The notes under the pieces: generated by a model
The model's input: only the letters and a program-made list of their open reading frames with translations
Database searches by the model: none
What the model was told of the DNA's origin: nothing
Translations under genes and position numbers: made by a program
Origin: Campylobacteraceae bacterium
Lineage (GTDB): Bacteria > Campylobacterota > Campylobacteria > Campylobacterales > Sulfurovaceae
Direction of reading: 5' to 3'
DNA length: 49,187 nucleotides
Assembly: GCA_027035765.1 (NCBI GenBank)
Contig: JALVUD010000007.1
Coordinates: 1-49,187, forward strand
Part shown: positions 30,435 to 39,744 of the stretch, piece after piece
How the letters are laid out: the number at the start of each line of letters is the position of its first letter
How positions within the stretch are numbered: position 1 is the first letter of the stretch

Positions 30435-30810
30435 AGACGGCATCGAGTCTGACCCTGAGCGCTTCAGCAAAGGGGGCGAAAGGGGGCAGGTCGAGCTGCG
30501 CTTCTCTTTGACGCGTTCCCCACATAGGCTCGGGGAAGTAGCTGTCCTCCCGGAAGCGGGCCATGATGTGCCAGTGTTGCCTGGGCAGATAGTTGCCGAA
30601 GGAGGCGATATTGATCTTCTCAGGCCGGTAGTAGGCCAGCATCTCCTCCTCGATGGCCGCCAGCAGGTCCATCGTGCGGATCCGCAGGGCTCTGGGCATC
30701 CGGGAAAACTCCCGATACTCCGCCTTGGGGTGAAGGATCAGCCAGGGGATTTCGCTCTCGTGGCGCACCAGGCGAAAGTCGCCGTCTTTCCATATCGTCT
30801 CTTCGGTCAT
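30424..30810 (-). CDS. HIT-family nucleotide-binding protein
   Basis: 128 residues. NIASFGNYLPRQHWHIMARF contains the HIT motif in the form QHWHIMAR: two of the histidines are present, but the third is replaced, so catalysis may be altered. The early strands FRLVRHESEIPWLILHPK match the family. HIT proteins hydrolyse or transfer nucleotidyl groups. It is translationally coupled by ATGA to the downstream methyltransferase-like membrane protein. The C-terminus runs into a dispersed repeat. Confidence 0.8.
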   Translation of the reverse strand: MTEETIWKDGDFRLVRHESEIPWLILHPKAEYREFSRMPRALRIRTMDLLAAIEEEMLAYYRPEKINIASFGNYLPRQHWHIMARFREDSYFPEPMWGTRQREAQLDLPPFAPFAEALRVRLDAVSLS

Positions 30811-31553
30811 GATCGCTCCTTGGGCTTGAAAAAAGGAAGCAGCATCGGCACCCGTCGGCGGTAGTCGGCGTAGGGGGTGCCCAGAGTGCGGATCAGGTCC
30901 CGCTCTTCGAAGTAGAGGCCGATGAGGATGTAGAGGGTGAAGCCCAGGGCAAAGAGCAGATGCCCCGTGCTCATCACCGGCGTGGCCCAGAGCCCCAGGA
31001 GGGTTCCCGCCTGGATGGGGTGGCGCACCCAGCGGTAGAAGCCCCGCTCCTGGAAACGGGTCTCAGGCTCGGGGATCTGCCGCCAGCTCCGCCAGGCCTG
31101 GTGGAGCCCCAAGAGTCCGAAGTGGTCGATCTGAAAGGTGGCGATAACCGCGACGGTCCAGCCGAAGAGGTAGAGCGTCGTCATGACCCACCATCCGAGA
31201 CTCCCCTGGGGAAAGCTCCAGAGCGTTCCGGGCAGGGGCTGCCAATCGATCAGGATCGATGCCAGGAAAAAGGAGGAGATCAGGGTATAGGTGGCCCGCT
31301 GGGCGCCGGTGGGGATGTAGCGGTCCATCCAGGCTTTGAAGCGGGGCCGCACCATCAGGGAGTGTTGGAGCCCGAAGAGCAGGATCAGCCCCAGATCGAT
31401 GAGCAGAGCGGGGAGGGGAGCATCGGAGGTGCCGCTGTCGATAGTGCTGGGCATCCAGCTCCAGGGATAGACCCAGAGCAGCATATAGGTCAGGGTCCCC
31501 AGGCCGATCAGATAGCCGACGATCCCGTAGAGCAGTAGCAGATGGCGTTTCAT
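30807..31553 (-). CDS. NnrU/MddA-like membrane methyltransferase family protein
   Basis: 248 residues with six or so membrane helices (LLLYGIVGYLIGLGTLTYML, ALLIDLGLILLFGLQHSLM, LLFALGFTLYILIGLYF). The C-terminal GFYRWVRHPIQAGTLLGLWA and YFEERDLIRTLGTPYADYRRRVP are the SAM-binding signature of the isoprenylcysteine/phospholipid methyltransferase superfamily, closest to methanethiol S-methyltransferase (MddA) and NnrU. Likely an inner-membrane thiol or lipid methyltransferase; the substrate is not deducible. It precedes HIT with an ATGA overlap. Confidence 0.8.
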   Translation of the reverse strand: MKRHLLLLYGIVGYLIGLGTLTYMLLWVYPWSWMPSTIDSGTSDAPLPALLIDLGLILLFGLQHSLMVRPRFKAWMDRYIPTGAQRATYTLISSFFLASILIDWQPLPGTLWSFPQGSLGWWVMTTLYLFGWTVAVIATFQIDHFGLLGLHQAWRSWRQIPEPETRFQERGFYRWVRHPIQAGTLLGLWATPVMSTGHLLFALGFTLYILIGLYFEERDLIRTLGTPYADYRRRVPMLLPFFKPKERS

Positions 31554-31604
31554 CGATCGTTCCTTTTATCGGTTGAGTAAGAAAAATATCAAGGACAAAT
31601 TTTT

Positions 31605-31682
31605 GTCATGCCAAACCTGATTCGGAATCCACGGTATTATAGGCAATTAAGGCCCTGGATTCCGGGTCAAGCCCGGAATGAC
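31605..31682. repeat. Dispersed palindromic repeat, family 2 copy
   Basis: Starts GTCATGCCAAACCTGATTCGG, split here after 20 bases, and ends CTGGATTCCGGGTCAAGCCC-GGAATGAC. The two ends are each inverted repeats and related to each other. A close copy lies at 48052-48128. Confidence 0.75.
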
Positions 31683-31725
31683 GGGTTCAATCCGCGAGGA
31701 AATAATTTGCCTCTGATCCTATTCG

Positions 31726-32322
31726 TTAGGAAGCGACGAGCCTTTCGAAAAGGGCGCTGCCCAGGACTTTGTAGCGGATAGGGGGTGCGAAGCGATCCTC
31801 CCAGCGCACTCCGCCGATGATGGCCACGGGGTGGCGGGAGTGCCGGGCGATGCTTAGCAGCTCTTCGCCCCGCACTTCGGCGTCACTTTTGGTGGCAGTA
31901 GGGCGGTAGGCTCCCAGGCCGATGTAGTCCAGCTTCAGGGTGTTGGCGGTCTCGATCTCGGAGAGGTTATGGGTGGAGAGCCCCAGGATCTTCTCCCCGA
32001 TCCGCTCCCGCACCCGGCTCACCGCCTCGGCGGGATCGGGGGCGACGGCGGCCAGGTCCTCCTGCCCCAGATGGAGCCCGTCGGCCAGAGGGACGAGGTC
32101 GAGGCGGTCGTTGACGATGAGGGTGCCGCCGTAGCTTCGGCGCAGCGCTTCGAGCGCCTCGGCTACCGTTTCATCGCTTGCGCTTTTGTCCCGGTACTGG
32201 GCGATAGGGATCTTCTCGCTCTCCAGGAAGCGCCCCACCTGCTCGGGGGAGAGGGTGTAGCGTTTCAGCAGCTCGGCATCGATGAGGGCATAGACGGCGG
32301 TCTCGTCCGGCATAGGCGGCAT
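31726..32322 (-). CDS. thiE: Thiamine phosphate synthase
   Basis: 198 residues. QYRDKSAS, GTLIVNDRLDL, GLHLGQEDL, GLSTHNLSE, YIGLGAYRPTATKS and VAIIGGVRWE reproduce the order of phosphate- and pyrophosphate-binding motifs of ThiE, which joins hydroxymethylpyrimidine diphosphate to thiazole phosphate. Two M codons at the start (MPPMP) leave the first three residues uncertain. No other thi gene is adjacent. Confidence 0.88.
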   Translation of the reverse strand: MPPMPDETAVYALIDAELLKRYTLSPEQVGRFLESEKIPIAQYRDKSASDETVAEALEALRRSYGGTLIVNDRLDLVPLADGLHLGQEDLAAVAPDPAEAVSRVRERIGEKILGLSTHNLSEIETANTLKLDYIGLGAYRPTATKSDAEVRGEELLSIARHSRHPVAIIGGVRWEDRFAPPIRYKVLGSALFERLVAS

Positions 32323-32426
32323 AGGGATCTCCCTGAGCGATTTTTGGCATTATAGCAGGTATAGAGAGATGTCAGAGGGGTGTTGGTCGCTGCCGGGATC
32401 GGCAGCGGAGGCGGCGGAAGGCCGGC

Positions 32427-32648
32427 TTACTTTTTCTTCTTGCCGGTTCCGACGACAAAGGAGATCTTGGCGACGACTCGGTAGGTGGTGATCTTGCCGC
32501 CGTCGACTTTGGCGCTCATGTCTTTGATGTAGATGGATTTGATGTTGTCCACGCTTTTGGAGGCCTCTTTGACCGCATTGGCCGCGGCATCCTCCCAGCT
32601 CTTTTTGGATTGGGCGATCACTTCGATCACTTTGACGACACTTGACAT
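32427..32648 (-). CDS. Dodecin family flavin-binding protein
   Basis: 73 residues. VVKVIEVIAQSKKSWEDAAANAVKEAS and SIYIKDMSAKVDGGKITTYRV are typical: one beta-strand, one helix, then two strands that assemble a hollow dodecamer storing flavin. The usual flavin-stacking Trp is present in SWEDA. A Lys-rich tail (GTGKKKK) ends it. Preceded by AAAGGAG. Confidence 0.92.
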   Translation of the reverse strand: MSSVVKVIEVIAQSKKSWEDAAANAVKEASKSVDNIKSIYIKDMSAKVDGGKITTYRVVAKISFVVGTGKKKK

Positions 32649-32825
32649 TTTGTCTCCTTTCGATGGGGATAGTTCTATTATAGCTCAGAAATCTCTGCGC
32701 TGTTTATTCCCTCACATTTTCTTCTACCGGGAACGCACTGCAGGGGCCGCCGGAAGGGCGTTGAACCGAGGGCGGAATCATACACCGGATATGGAACCCA
32801 GGTCACAATCCACGCCATCGATACG

Positions 32826-32834
32826 TGCTACAAT
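32826..32834 (+). promoter_or_regulatory. Extended -10 (TGCTACAAT)
   Basis: TG-C-TACAAT, 30 bp before the small membrane protein start. Confidence 0.55.
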
Positions 32835-32863
32835 CTATCCATCATCCCTCCAAGGAGAGCTTT

Positions 32864-33301
32864 ATGAAAACCTTCGTGATCCTTGTTTCGACTGCAGTAG
32901 CACTCGGCGCGTTGCTTGCGGGTATCTATTTCATTCCCGTCGGCTGGGTATTGTTGATCGCGCTTGCTTTTATGGGTGCCTTCATCATTACGGACCAAAA
33001 AACGCTGGCGCTCGGCGTGGTGCTCGCGATGTTCCTTTTCGGCGCCATTTTGCCCTTCAAGCACAATATCTACCACATCTCTCAGCATGTGGCGCTCCAA
33101 GGCCGCCAGGTCATCGATCTGGATACGAAAACGACCTACCGGATCGTCTCCGACCTTTTCGAGCAGAGCAAACCGGATGCCAATGCAAGCAAAAAAATCG
33201 CTTGCCAACACGCGACCCTCTTCGGACGTACCCTTGCGGATCATTTCTGTTATTTCATCGACGGAGACAAGATTTACGAACTCAAAGTGGCGAAAGAGTA
33301 G
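32864..33301 (+). CDS. Small membrane protein of unknown function
   Basis: 145 residues: three hydrophobic stretches in the first 65 (FVILVSTAVALGALLAGIYF, VGWVLLIALAFMGAFII, LALGVVLAMFLFGAILPF), then a soluble tail with strands VIDLDTKTTYRIVSDLF and a cysteine pair (IACQH, HFCYF). I do not recognise a family. ATG after AAGGAGAG with its own promoter, so it is probably a real gene. It is the last gene before the CRISPR trailer end. Confidence 0.65.
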   Translation: MKTFVILVSTAVALGALLAGIYFIPVGWVLLIALAFMGAFIITDQKTLALGVVLAMFLFGAILPFKHNIYHISQHVALQGRQVIDLDTKTTYRIVSDLFEQSKPDANASKKIACQHATLFGRTLADHFCYFIDGDKIYELKVAKE

Positions 33302-33640
33302 TACGAAGTAGTGGAAGAAAAGAAAGAATTATCATCTTTTACAGTGATAAGAGTGATAAGAAGGTAGAGGAGGGAGGGCAATCACGGATCCCAATTACTT
33401 CAACCTCCTCTAACAAAAAAATTTAGTACAAAACATGAATGGCGTCAAGATAGGTATCTTCTCTGGGCGTGTTCCACATTTTACCCTTGTCGAGTCTCTG
33501 CGCCCGGCGGGAGCCTTGAAGATCTATAACCTGACTCAGAAGGGTGGACTGATGTGGCGAGCGTTTGTCAGCAGGTGTTGCATAGATTCAATCCTCACCC
33601 GCCAGAGACGGCGCGTGAACTGGTCAGATGCGAAACGTAT
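33302..33640. other. Gene-free spacer at the CRISPR trailer end
   Basis: No supported gene. It is A/T-rich near 33302-33435. GGCGCGTGAAC at 33610-33620 looks a little like the end of a CRISPR repeat but is too short to count. Confidence 0.5.
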
Positions 33641-36600
33641 TTTCTAAGCTGCCTGTGCGGCAGTGAACGAAGCGACCGGGGCTTCCTCGGTACAGGGTTG
33701 TTTCTAAGCTGCCTGTGCGGCAGTGAACCACATGACAGCGTGAGAGGTGCGCGGGAGCAGTTTCTAAGCTGCCTGTGCGGCAGTGAACGATCAGGAGCCC
33801 CGATATCAGCACAATAGATATTTCTAAGCTGCCTGTGCGGCAGTGAACTTGCAGCACTTGTTGGAATGGTTGTAAATTATTTTCTAAGCTGCCTGTGCGG
33901 CAGTGAACACGGGGGGCAGCTGCAATGCAATTACGACACATTTCTAAGCTGCCTGTGCGGCAGTGAACGGTACATGTCGTTGTGAGGCCGGTAAAGTAGA
34001 TTTCTAAGCTGCCTGTGCGGCAGTGAACACCCATAATGTAACTCAACTGGCAATAGTACATTTCTAAGCTGCCTGTGCGGCAGTGAACGGAGCGTTTTGG
34101 CGACGCCGGCGGACGGCGCGTTTCTAAGCTGCCTGTGCGGCAGTGAACGCCCATTAGATCGTCCTGCGGGACGGTCGTGTTTTCTAAGCTGCCTGTGCGG
34201 CAGTGAACACGATCACCAAGTCTCGGCGGGGATACAACGTTTTCTAAGCTGCCTGTGCGGCAGTGAACCCGGCCCAGCTCCGAAAGCTCCGTCTCCTTCA
34301 TTTCTAAGCTGCCTGTGCGGCAGTGAACGAAGCGACCGGGGCTTCCTCGGTACAGGGTTGTTTCTAAGCTGCCTGTGCGGCAGTGAACCCCAAGGGGCTC
34401 TTTGCCGAAATGGACAGGGATTTCTAAGCTGCCTGTGCGGCAGTGAACTTTTCCTTTCGTTGCTGTTTTGAGTCTATTTATTTCTAAGCTGCCTGTGCGG
34501 CAGTGAACTCCAGGAGCGTCAAAAATTCAAATCAGAAAAATTTCTAAGCTGCCTGTGCGGCAGTGAACGTTCCGGTTCGTCACCATCTCGGTTTCGATCT
34601 TTTCTAAGCTGCCTGTGCGGCAGTGAACCACATGACAGCGTGAGAGGTGCGCGGGAGCAGTTTCTAAGCTGCCTGTGCGGCAGTGAACTTGACGATTTTG
34701 GGGAGCATTTTGTCGTAGAATTTCTAAGCTGCCTGTGCGGCAGTGAACACGACGACCGGCCGGGCCGCCTCGACGGCGATTTTCTAAGCTGCCTGTGCGG
34801 CAGTGAACCCATAGTGTTTGGTCCAACCGTTGCCGCTCAGTTTCTAAGCTGCCTGTGCGGCAGTGAACGAGGTAGAAAACGTTGTTTGCGCTGGCATCGA
34901 TTTCTAAGCTGCCTGTGCGGCAGTGAACTATAGCGTTTGGATTGTTTGTCGTATATGGTTTTTCTAAGCTGCCTGTGCGGCAGTGAACAAAACCGTCTTT
35001 ATTATCTTGATCCAACTGATTTTCTAAGCTGCCTGTGCGGCAGTGAACTGAAAAAGTGGAGCATGAGATCCGGCCTCACTTTTCTAAGCTGCCTGTGCGG
35101 CAGTGAACATCGCCGGGGCGGGGTCCGCGATGATGCTGGCTTTCTAAGCTGCCTGTGCGGCAGTGAACTGGCTATCCTCGGTCTGATCGTTACTGGTTTG
35201 TTTCTAAGCTGCCTGTGCGGCAGTGAACTAGTGGGCGTCAGATCCCCTTGCCACGGTTGATTTCTAAGCTGCCTGTGCGGCAGTGAACAATGAACAGCAA
35301 AATAGGATTTACCGGATCCATTTCTAAGCTGCCTGTGCGGCAGTGAACTCACTCTCCACCTTTTTGTTTAGCGCGGCTATTTTCTAAGCTGCCTGTGCGG
35401 CAGTGAACCCTTTTCGGCCCGCTTGATGATGTCAAGGGCCTTTCTAAGCTGCCTGTGCGGCAGTGAACGATTTGGCCTTTTCCCACCCTTTGCCGATCCA
35501 TTTCTAAGCTGCCTGTGCGGCAGTGAACCCGAGCTGATCGACGCTCAGGCGCTTGGGGTTTTTCTAAGCTGCCTGTGCGGCAGTGAACGCTCTATGTGCT
35601 GATCTTTCGCGGGGTTCTGATTTCTAAGCTGCCTGTGCGGCAGTGAACCACAGAATCCGGTAGGAGAATTGATGCTATCATTTCTAAGCTGCCTGTGCGG
35701 CAGTGAACTGGGCGCTCATCAGTAGAGCTGCCACGGCTGGTTTCTAAGCTGCCTGTGCGGCAGTGAACGAGGACAAGAAAAATCAACACAATAACCATTA
35801 TTTCTAAGCTGCCTGTGCGGCAGTGAACTAATTGCGTCTGTTGCGGTTGTTGCAGTTGTTTTTCTAAGCTGCCTGTGCGGCAGTGAACGGTGCTGTTCTT
35901 GTCGCTGCTGCTGTTATGTGTTTCTAAGCTGCCTGTGCGGCAGTGAACTTTGGCTACAAGCCGGAGCAACAGGTGCTGGATTTCTAAGCTGCCTGTGCGG
36001 CAGTGAACCGTTTGATAAATTCGAGCACATTGATGACTTTTTTCTAAGCTGCCTGTGCGGCAGTGAACAAGTGCGGGGATTACCTCTTTTTCGAGGGTCC
36101 TTTCTAAGCTGCCTGTGCGGCAGTGAACACAAGATTGAACCAATGGTCCGGTTGAGAAATTTTCTAAGCTGCCTGTGCGGCAGTGAACTAAGATAGAGCC
36201 GCTTGGATGAGGATTTGATCTTTCTAAGCTGCCTGTGCGGCAGTGAACCCCAGGTGCTCTTGAGGCGGGTGGGGTGATGGTTTCTAAGCTGCCTGTGCGG
36301 CAGTGAACGACCGGACCACTTTTGAAGTGGACGGCTACACTTTCTAAGCTGCCTGTGCGGCAGTGAACAACGTCAACGCGAAGATCATCGTCGCGTATGT
36401 TTTCTAAGCTGCCTGTGCGGCAGTGAACGCTACGAAAACCAATATAGAAGAAAAATAAGCTTTCTAAGCTGCCTGTGCGGCAGTGAACGGCACTGGGAGA
36501 GGAAAGCGAAGTGTTCAGGTTTTCTAAGCTGCCTGTGCGGCAGTGAACTGGTGATATGCTTCGAGTGAATATTCGCAGGTTTTCTAAGCTGCCTGTGCGG

Positions 36601-37089
36601 CAGTGAACACATCCAAAACTTCACCACGCTTACCATCAGCGTTTCTAAGCTGCCTGTGCGGCAGTGAACTGATCAATACAATGATCCGAAAATCACAGAT
36701 ATTTCTAAGCTGCCTGTGCGGCAGTGAACTGACCAGGTAACGCATTCAACGGCTCCGTTTTTTTCTAAGCTGCCTGTGCGGCAGTGAACTGGTGGATCGA
36801 TCTGTGGGATTCGATCGCCAATTTCTAAGCTGCCTGTGCGGCAGTGAACCCGATCGAGTTCAGCGTCGAATCGGCGCTGGATTTCTAAGCTGCCTGTGCG
36901 GCAGTGAACCCTTCCATCTGCCCGACGAGGAAATCGTAGGATTTCTAAGCTGCCTGTGCGGCAGTGAACCCTGAAGGAGATCACGTATGACGAGGTTGTC
37001 ATTTCTAAGCTGCCTGTGCGGCAGTGAACAATATGAACTACTCCTGCAAGCGGTTGAAGCATTTCTAAGCTGCCTGTGCGGCAGTGAAC
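33641..37089 (-). CRISPR. Type I-F CRISPR array, 58 repeats and 57 spacers
   Basis: A 28-nt repeat recurs every 60 bp and all 58 copies look identical. In crRNA orientation (minus strand) it starts GTTCACTGCC-GCACA-GGCAG and ends CTTAGAAA, the type I-F form with the 5-5-5 Cas6f hairpin. All spacers are 32 nt except one of 33 nt at 36609-36641. Orientation of the hairpin, the cas operon and a promoter at 37115-37123 place the leader on the right, so spacers nearest 37089 are the newest. Spacers at 33669 and 34329 are identical, as are those at 33729 and 34629. Confidence 0.99.
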
Positions 37090-37114
37090 CGCAGAAAAAA
37101 AGAGGTAGAAAGCC

Positions 37115-37123
37115 ATTATATCA
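37115..37123 (-). promoter_or_regulatory. CRISPR leader promoter, extended -10
   Basis: Minus strand TGATATAAT (TG-A-TATAAT), 26 bp before the first repeat, so the pre-crRNA would begin about 18-20 nt upstream of repeat 1. Confidence 0.7.
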
Positions 37124-37168
37124 TAGGGTAAACGGCTTTTGAATTGAAAATACCAAAAAATGAGAGTT

Positions 37169-37203
37169 TTTACAGAAAGCCCATAATATGGGCTTTCTGT
37201 AAA
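37169..37203. repeat. Perfect 35-bp palindrome between cas6f and the array
   Basis: Seventeen-base arms (TTTACAGAAAGCCCATA and its complement) flank one central A. It lies 17 bp after the cas6f stop and about 45 bp upstream of the leader -10. It could be the cas operon terminator, though the nearest minus-strand T run is about 10 nt away, or a protein-binding site in the leader. Confidence 0.85.
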
Positions 37204-37219
37204 GGTGAGAAAAAAAAGG

Positions 37220-37849
37220 TCAAAAATCAGGAAGCGTGGGGCATTTGCTCAAATCAAATTCCTTGGAATTTTTGGCTTGGTCGCATTTGCTTAAACCAAA
37301 GGTAGTAAATTTTCCTTCTCGTGGAAATTCGACCGTCCCTTTGGCAATGAAAATTCGCGTTTTTTGCCCCGTCGAAGTACTATGGAAATTAAAATAGGGG
37401 AGTTTGTTGTTTTGGATTTTTTCGTCGGTATCGAAAGTTGCATATCGTTGCAACGCTTCCTCATAAGAAACTCCGTGTCGCTTGGCATAGCGCCTGGCCT
37501 GGCGTAGGGGATTGGTCTTGAACTGTTTGCGGCGAAAGACGACATGACCGTGTTCAGCCGGGGTTTGTCGGATTTCTGAGATTTTGACATAGTCGGCTAA
37601 GTCGGAAAGCATATTTTCCAAAGACAATTTTTCTAGTGTCGTTTCATCGGGAGCGAATACCCTCAAACGATCACCTAAAGGAAAATCGCCCCCGTAACGG
37701 GGGAAGGTAAATCCCACCGGCACAGCTCCTTCGGCATCCTTGAGAGGCACCAAGGCTTTGTGAAGCCGCTCGTAAAGTTTTTGCCAGATGAATCCCAAGG
37801 AGATTTCGGTGTCATCAAATAGACGGATCTCCCGATAGATCGGCATCAT
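37220..37849 (-). CDS. cas6f: CRISPR pre-crRNA endoribonuclease Cas6f (Csy4)
   Basis: 209 residues (208 from the second Met). YREIRLF begins the fold; YERLHKAL holds the catalytic His (29 from the second Met, as in Pseudomonas Csy4). RRKQFKTNPLRQARRYAKRH is the arginine-rich helix that grips the repeat hairpin, and FHSTSTGQKTRIFI holds the active-site Ser region. It cuts after the CTGCC-GCACA-GGCAG hairpin and stays bound. The end is unusual: where Csy4 normally finishes GLSK plus a short FVPWF-like tail, this protein has a 14-residue in-frame insertion giving two LSKC copies. It overlaps cas7f by ATGA. Confidence 0.95.
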   Translation of the reverse strand: MMPIYREIRLFDDTEISLGFIWQKLYERLHKALVPLKDAEGAVPVGFTFPRYGGDFPLGDRLRVFAPDETTLEKLSLENMLSDLADYVKISEIRQTPAEHGHVVFRRKQFKTNPLRQARRYAKRHGVSYEEALQRYATFDTDEKIQNNKLPYFNFHSTSTGQKTRIFIAKGTVEFPREGKFTTFGLSKCDQAKNSKEFDLSKCPTLPDF

Positions 37850-38874
37850 TTGTCACTCTCCCCGAAGACTCCGCCCCGCACCAGTACGGCCATGACATAG
37901 TGGCGCTGATCTTCATCGATATCTTCACCCGCGATCAGTTGATCAAAAAGGGTGAAAAAGTCCTCTTTGTTTTTGGGGTTGCGAAAGGCGCGCCCCAGGT
38001 TGGTGACCGCTCCGTAGGGTTCGACGGCGATGGGGCGTTGCTCTTCGATGTAGTCGCTGTACCAGGTATCGATGGTACGTAAGGCATTGCCGAGTTTTTG
38101 GGAGTGCATCGCCGCGATGCCGTCAACTTCGTAAAGCACCTTGCTTTTTTTGCCCTGACCTTTGTCCAGCACCAGCTCTTCGCTGGGATAGACCTCCTGG
38201 GCTTTGCCGATCTTGGCGTAGCAGACGATATCCAGAAGTAGGTAATCCTCCGTGGAAGCCAGCGTCTGGGCGATCAGCTCTCCAAGCTCGTTGACTGCAG
38301 CATCATCTTTGTCAAAATCACGGATGGGGTAGGATTTGGCATCGAAACGCCAGGTTTTTTGGTCTCTACCTTCATGATCCATCCGCGTCACGATCACCTC
38401 GATCTTTTCAGCTCCCACTCGGTTGCGCCAGAGGAAGCGGGCATTGGCCAGGTTCATCGCATAGCGGCAGCCCAGCTCTTTGAATCCCTCCTCTTCGATA
38501 TAGTTTTGCACAACCTTTTGATACGCTTTCAAAAATTCGGGTTCGTTACACGCCGACGGTTCCAGGAGATTGCCCAGCACCTTGAGAGTGAAATGGAGCT
38601 TGAGGGTGTCTTGATCCTCACCCAAAGCGCAGCTGTCAACGGTTTGCAGGTTGGGTTTTTCCACTTCGGCGTTGAGTTTGGCAGGATCGTTGGCGACGGC
38701 GGGTTTGAGGCGGTTGCTGATGGTGCCTCGTACCGATTTTTCTACCAGTTTCAGCGGTGTAGTGCTTCCCGTCTCATGCCGATTTTCCCAGGTCGTGCCA
38801 TAGAGATACCCGTCGGAAGGGACCAATTTTTTCTCGAATGCCAGAACGGAAACGGTGTTTTTTTTCTTTGCCAT
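37846..38874 (-). CDS. cas7f: CRISPR backbone protein Cas7f (Csy3)
   Basis: 342 residues. MAKKKNTVSVLAFEKKLVPSDG (first 20 diagnostic), LVEKSVRGTISNR, CRYAMNLANARFLWRNRVGA and SYPIRDFD are characteristic of Csy3. Six copies coat the spacer part of the crRNA in the Csy complex. ATG with AAGGAG; 3 bp after the cas5f stop. Length is normal for the family. Confidence 0.97.
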   Translation of the reverse strand: MAKKKNTVSVLAFEKKLVPSDGYLYGTTWENRHETGSTTPLKLVEKSVRGTISNRLKPAVANDPAKLNAEVEKPNLQTVDSCALGEDQDTLKLHFTLKVLGNLLEPSACNEPEFLKAYQKVVQNYIEEEGFKELGCRYAMNLANARFLWRNRVGAEKIEVIVTRMDHEGRDQKTWRFDAKSYPIRDFDKDDAAVNELGELIAQTLASTEDYLLLDIVCYAKIGKAQEVYPSEELVLDKGQGKKSKVLYEVDGIAAMHSQKLGNALRTIDTWYSDYIEEQRPIAVEPYGAVTNLGRAFRNPKNKEDFFTLFDQLIAGEDIDEDQRHYVMAVLVRGGVFGESDK

Positions 38875-38877
38875 GAT

Positions 38878-39744
38878 TTACTCCTTGGTTGATGTTTTGG
38901 TTTCACACAAATAGAGGGAAGTTTTTGCATCGTAGCGATACTCCCACAGCATTTCATCCAGACTTTCCAGGCGGTGGGGCATCCGAAACTCTCCCGTCGT
39001 CACCACGCTTTCGGCAAAGCGGTGCGGCGTGTCGGGATCGCGCTGGTTTTTTGCCCTGCCGAGCTGGGTGATCCCCATAAAGCCGATGGCGAGGGGGACA
39101 ATCCATCCCTCCTGGGTACGTCCCGACTGCCATACGACTTCATCCCCCTCTTCTTGGCATTGATGATGCACAGCCAGAATGTCAATGAGTGCATCCAGGG
39201 CATCGGCCCCATCTTGCATCTTCGCTTTCATCAGATCGCGCCGTTCGATCAATGCATAGCCGGGGCCGATGATACGCAGAAGTTTCGCAGGCTGATCGAT
39301 TGACGCGATCAGGGGCTTATCGAAACCTAGGATATCCCCGCTTGCCAGTTTCATTCGCCGTAATGTTTCGGAAACGAACGCAACAAGTCGGTCGCCGAGG
39401 TAATCCAGGTATCCTTCGCCTAGTTCAACAACTAGTGACACATCCAGATGGATACGTGCCTCTTCGATGAAGGAGGGACGCTCACCTTTTTGATCCAGCG
39501 GGTTGGCGGTGCCGACGATGGAAGCGACGAAATCCCCGGGACCGCGATAGGTGTGTAGATCGTAATCGTGACAGACGACCCCCACCGATGAAAAACGAAG
39601 CGCTTCGAGTCCGTCGCCAAGTTTTCGCTCCAACGCGTGCACTCCCCCCAGCCACGCCGTCATGGCGGGAAAACCCAGGGTATAGGGGCTGGAAAGCGCA
39701 TTGGCGTTTTGGATACGGATATGGGGAATGATCAGAGAGTTCAT
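38878..39744 (-). CDS. cas5f: CRISPR complex subunit Cas5f (Csy2)
   Basis: 288 residues. IIPHIRIQNANALSSPYTLGFPAMTAWLGGVHALERKL is the typical Csy2 start (the invariant HIxIxNANA and GFPA-TA-LG elements). It binds the crRNA 5' handle CTTAGAAA next to Cas8f. The start is fixed by ATGA overlap with cas8f; the longer frame runs back into cas8f and is not used. Confidence 0.95.
   Translation of the reverse strand: MNSLIIPHIRIQNANALSSPYTLGFPAMTAWLGGVHALERKLGDGLEALRFSSVGVVCHDYDLHTYRGPGDFVASIVGTANPLDQKGERPSFIEEARIHLDVSLVVELGEGYLDYLGDRLVAFVSETLRRMKLASGDILGFDKPLIASIDQPAKLLRIIGPGYALIERRDLMKAKMQDGADALDALIDILAVHHQCQEEGDEVVWQSGRTQEGWIVPLAIGFMGITQLGRAKNQRDPDTPHRFAESVVTTGEFRMPHRLESLDEMLWEYRYDAKTSLYLCETKTSTKE

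Noticed and set aside
33607-33640. Possible 59th, broken CRISPR repeat (GGCGCGTGAAC) at the trailer
   Set aside because: Only about 10 bases match and the distance to the next repeat is 20 nt rather than 32.
33554-37116. Open frames in the array with repeated FLSCLCGSE or VHCRTGSLE peptides
   Set aside because: They are translations of the 28-nt CRISPR repeat in a 60-bp (20-codon) period, not proteins.
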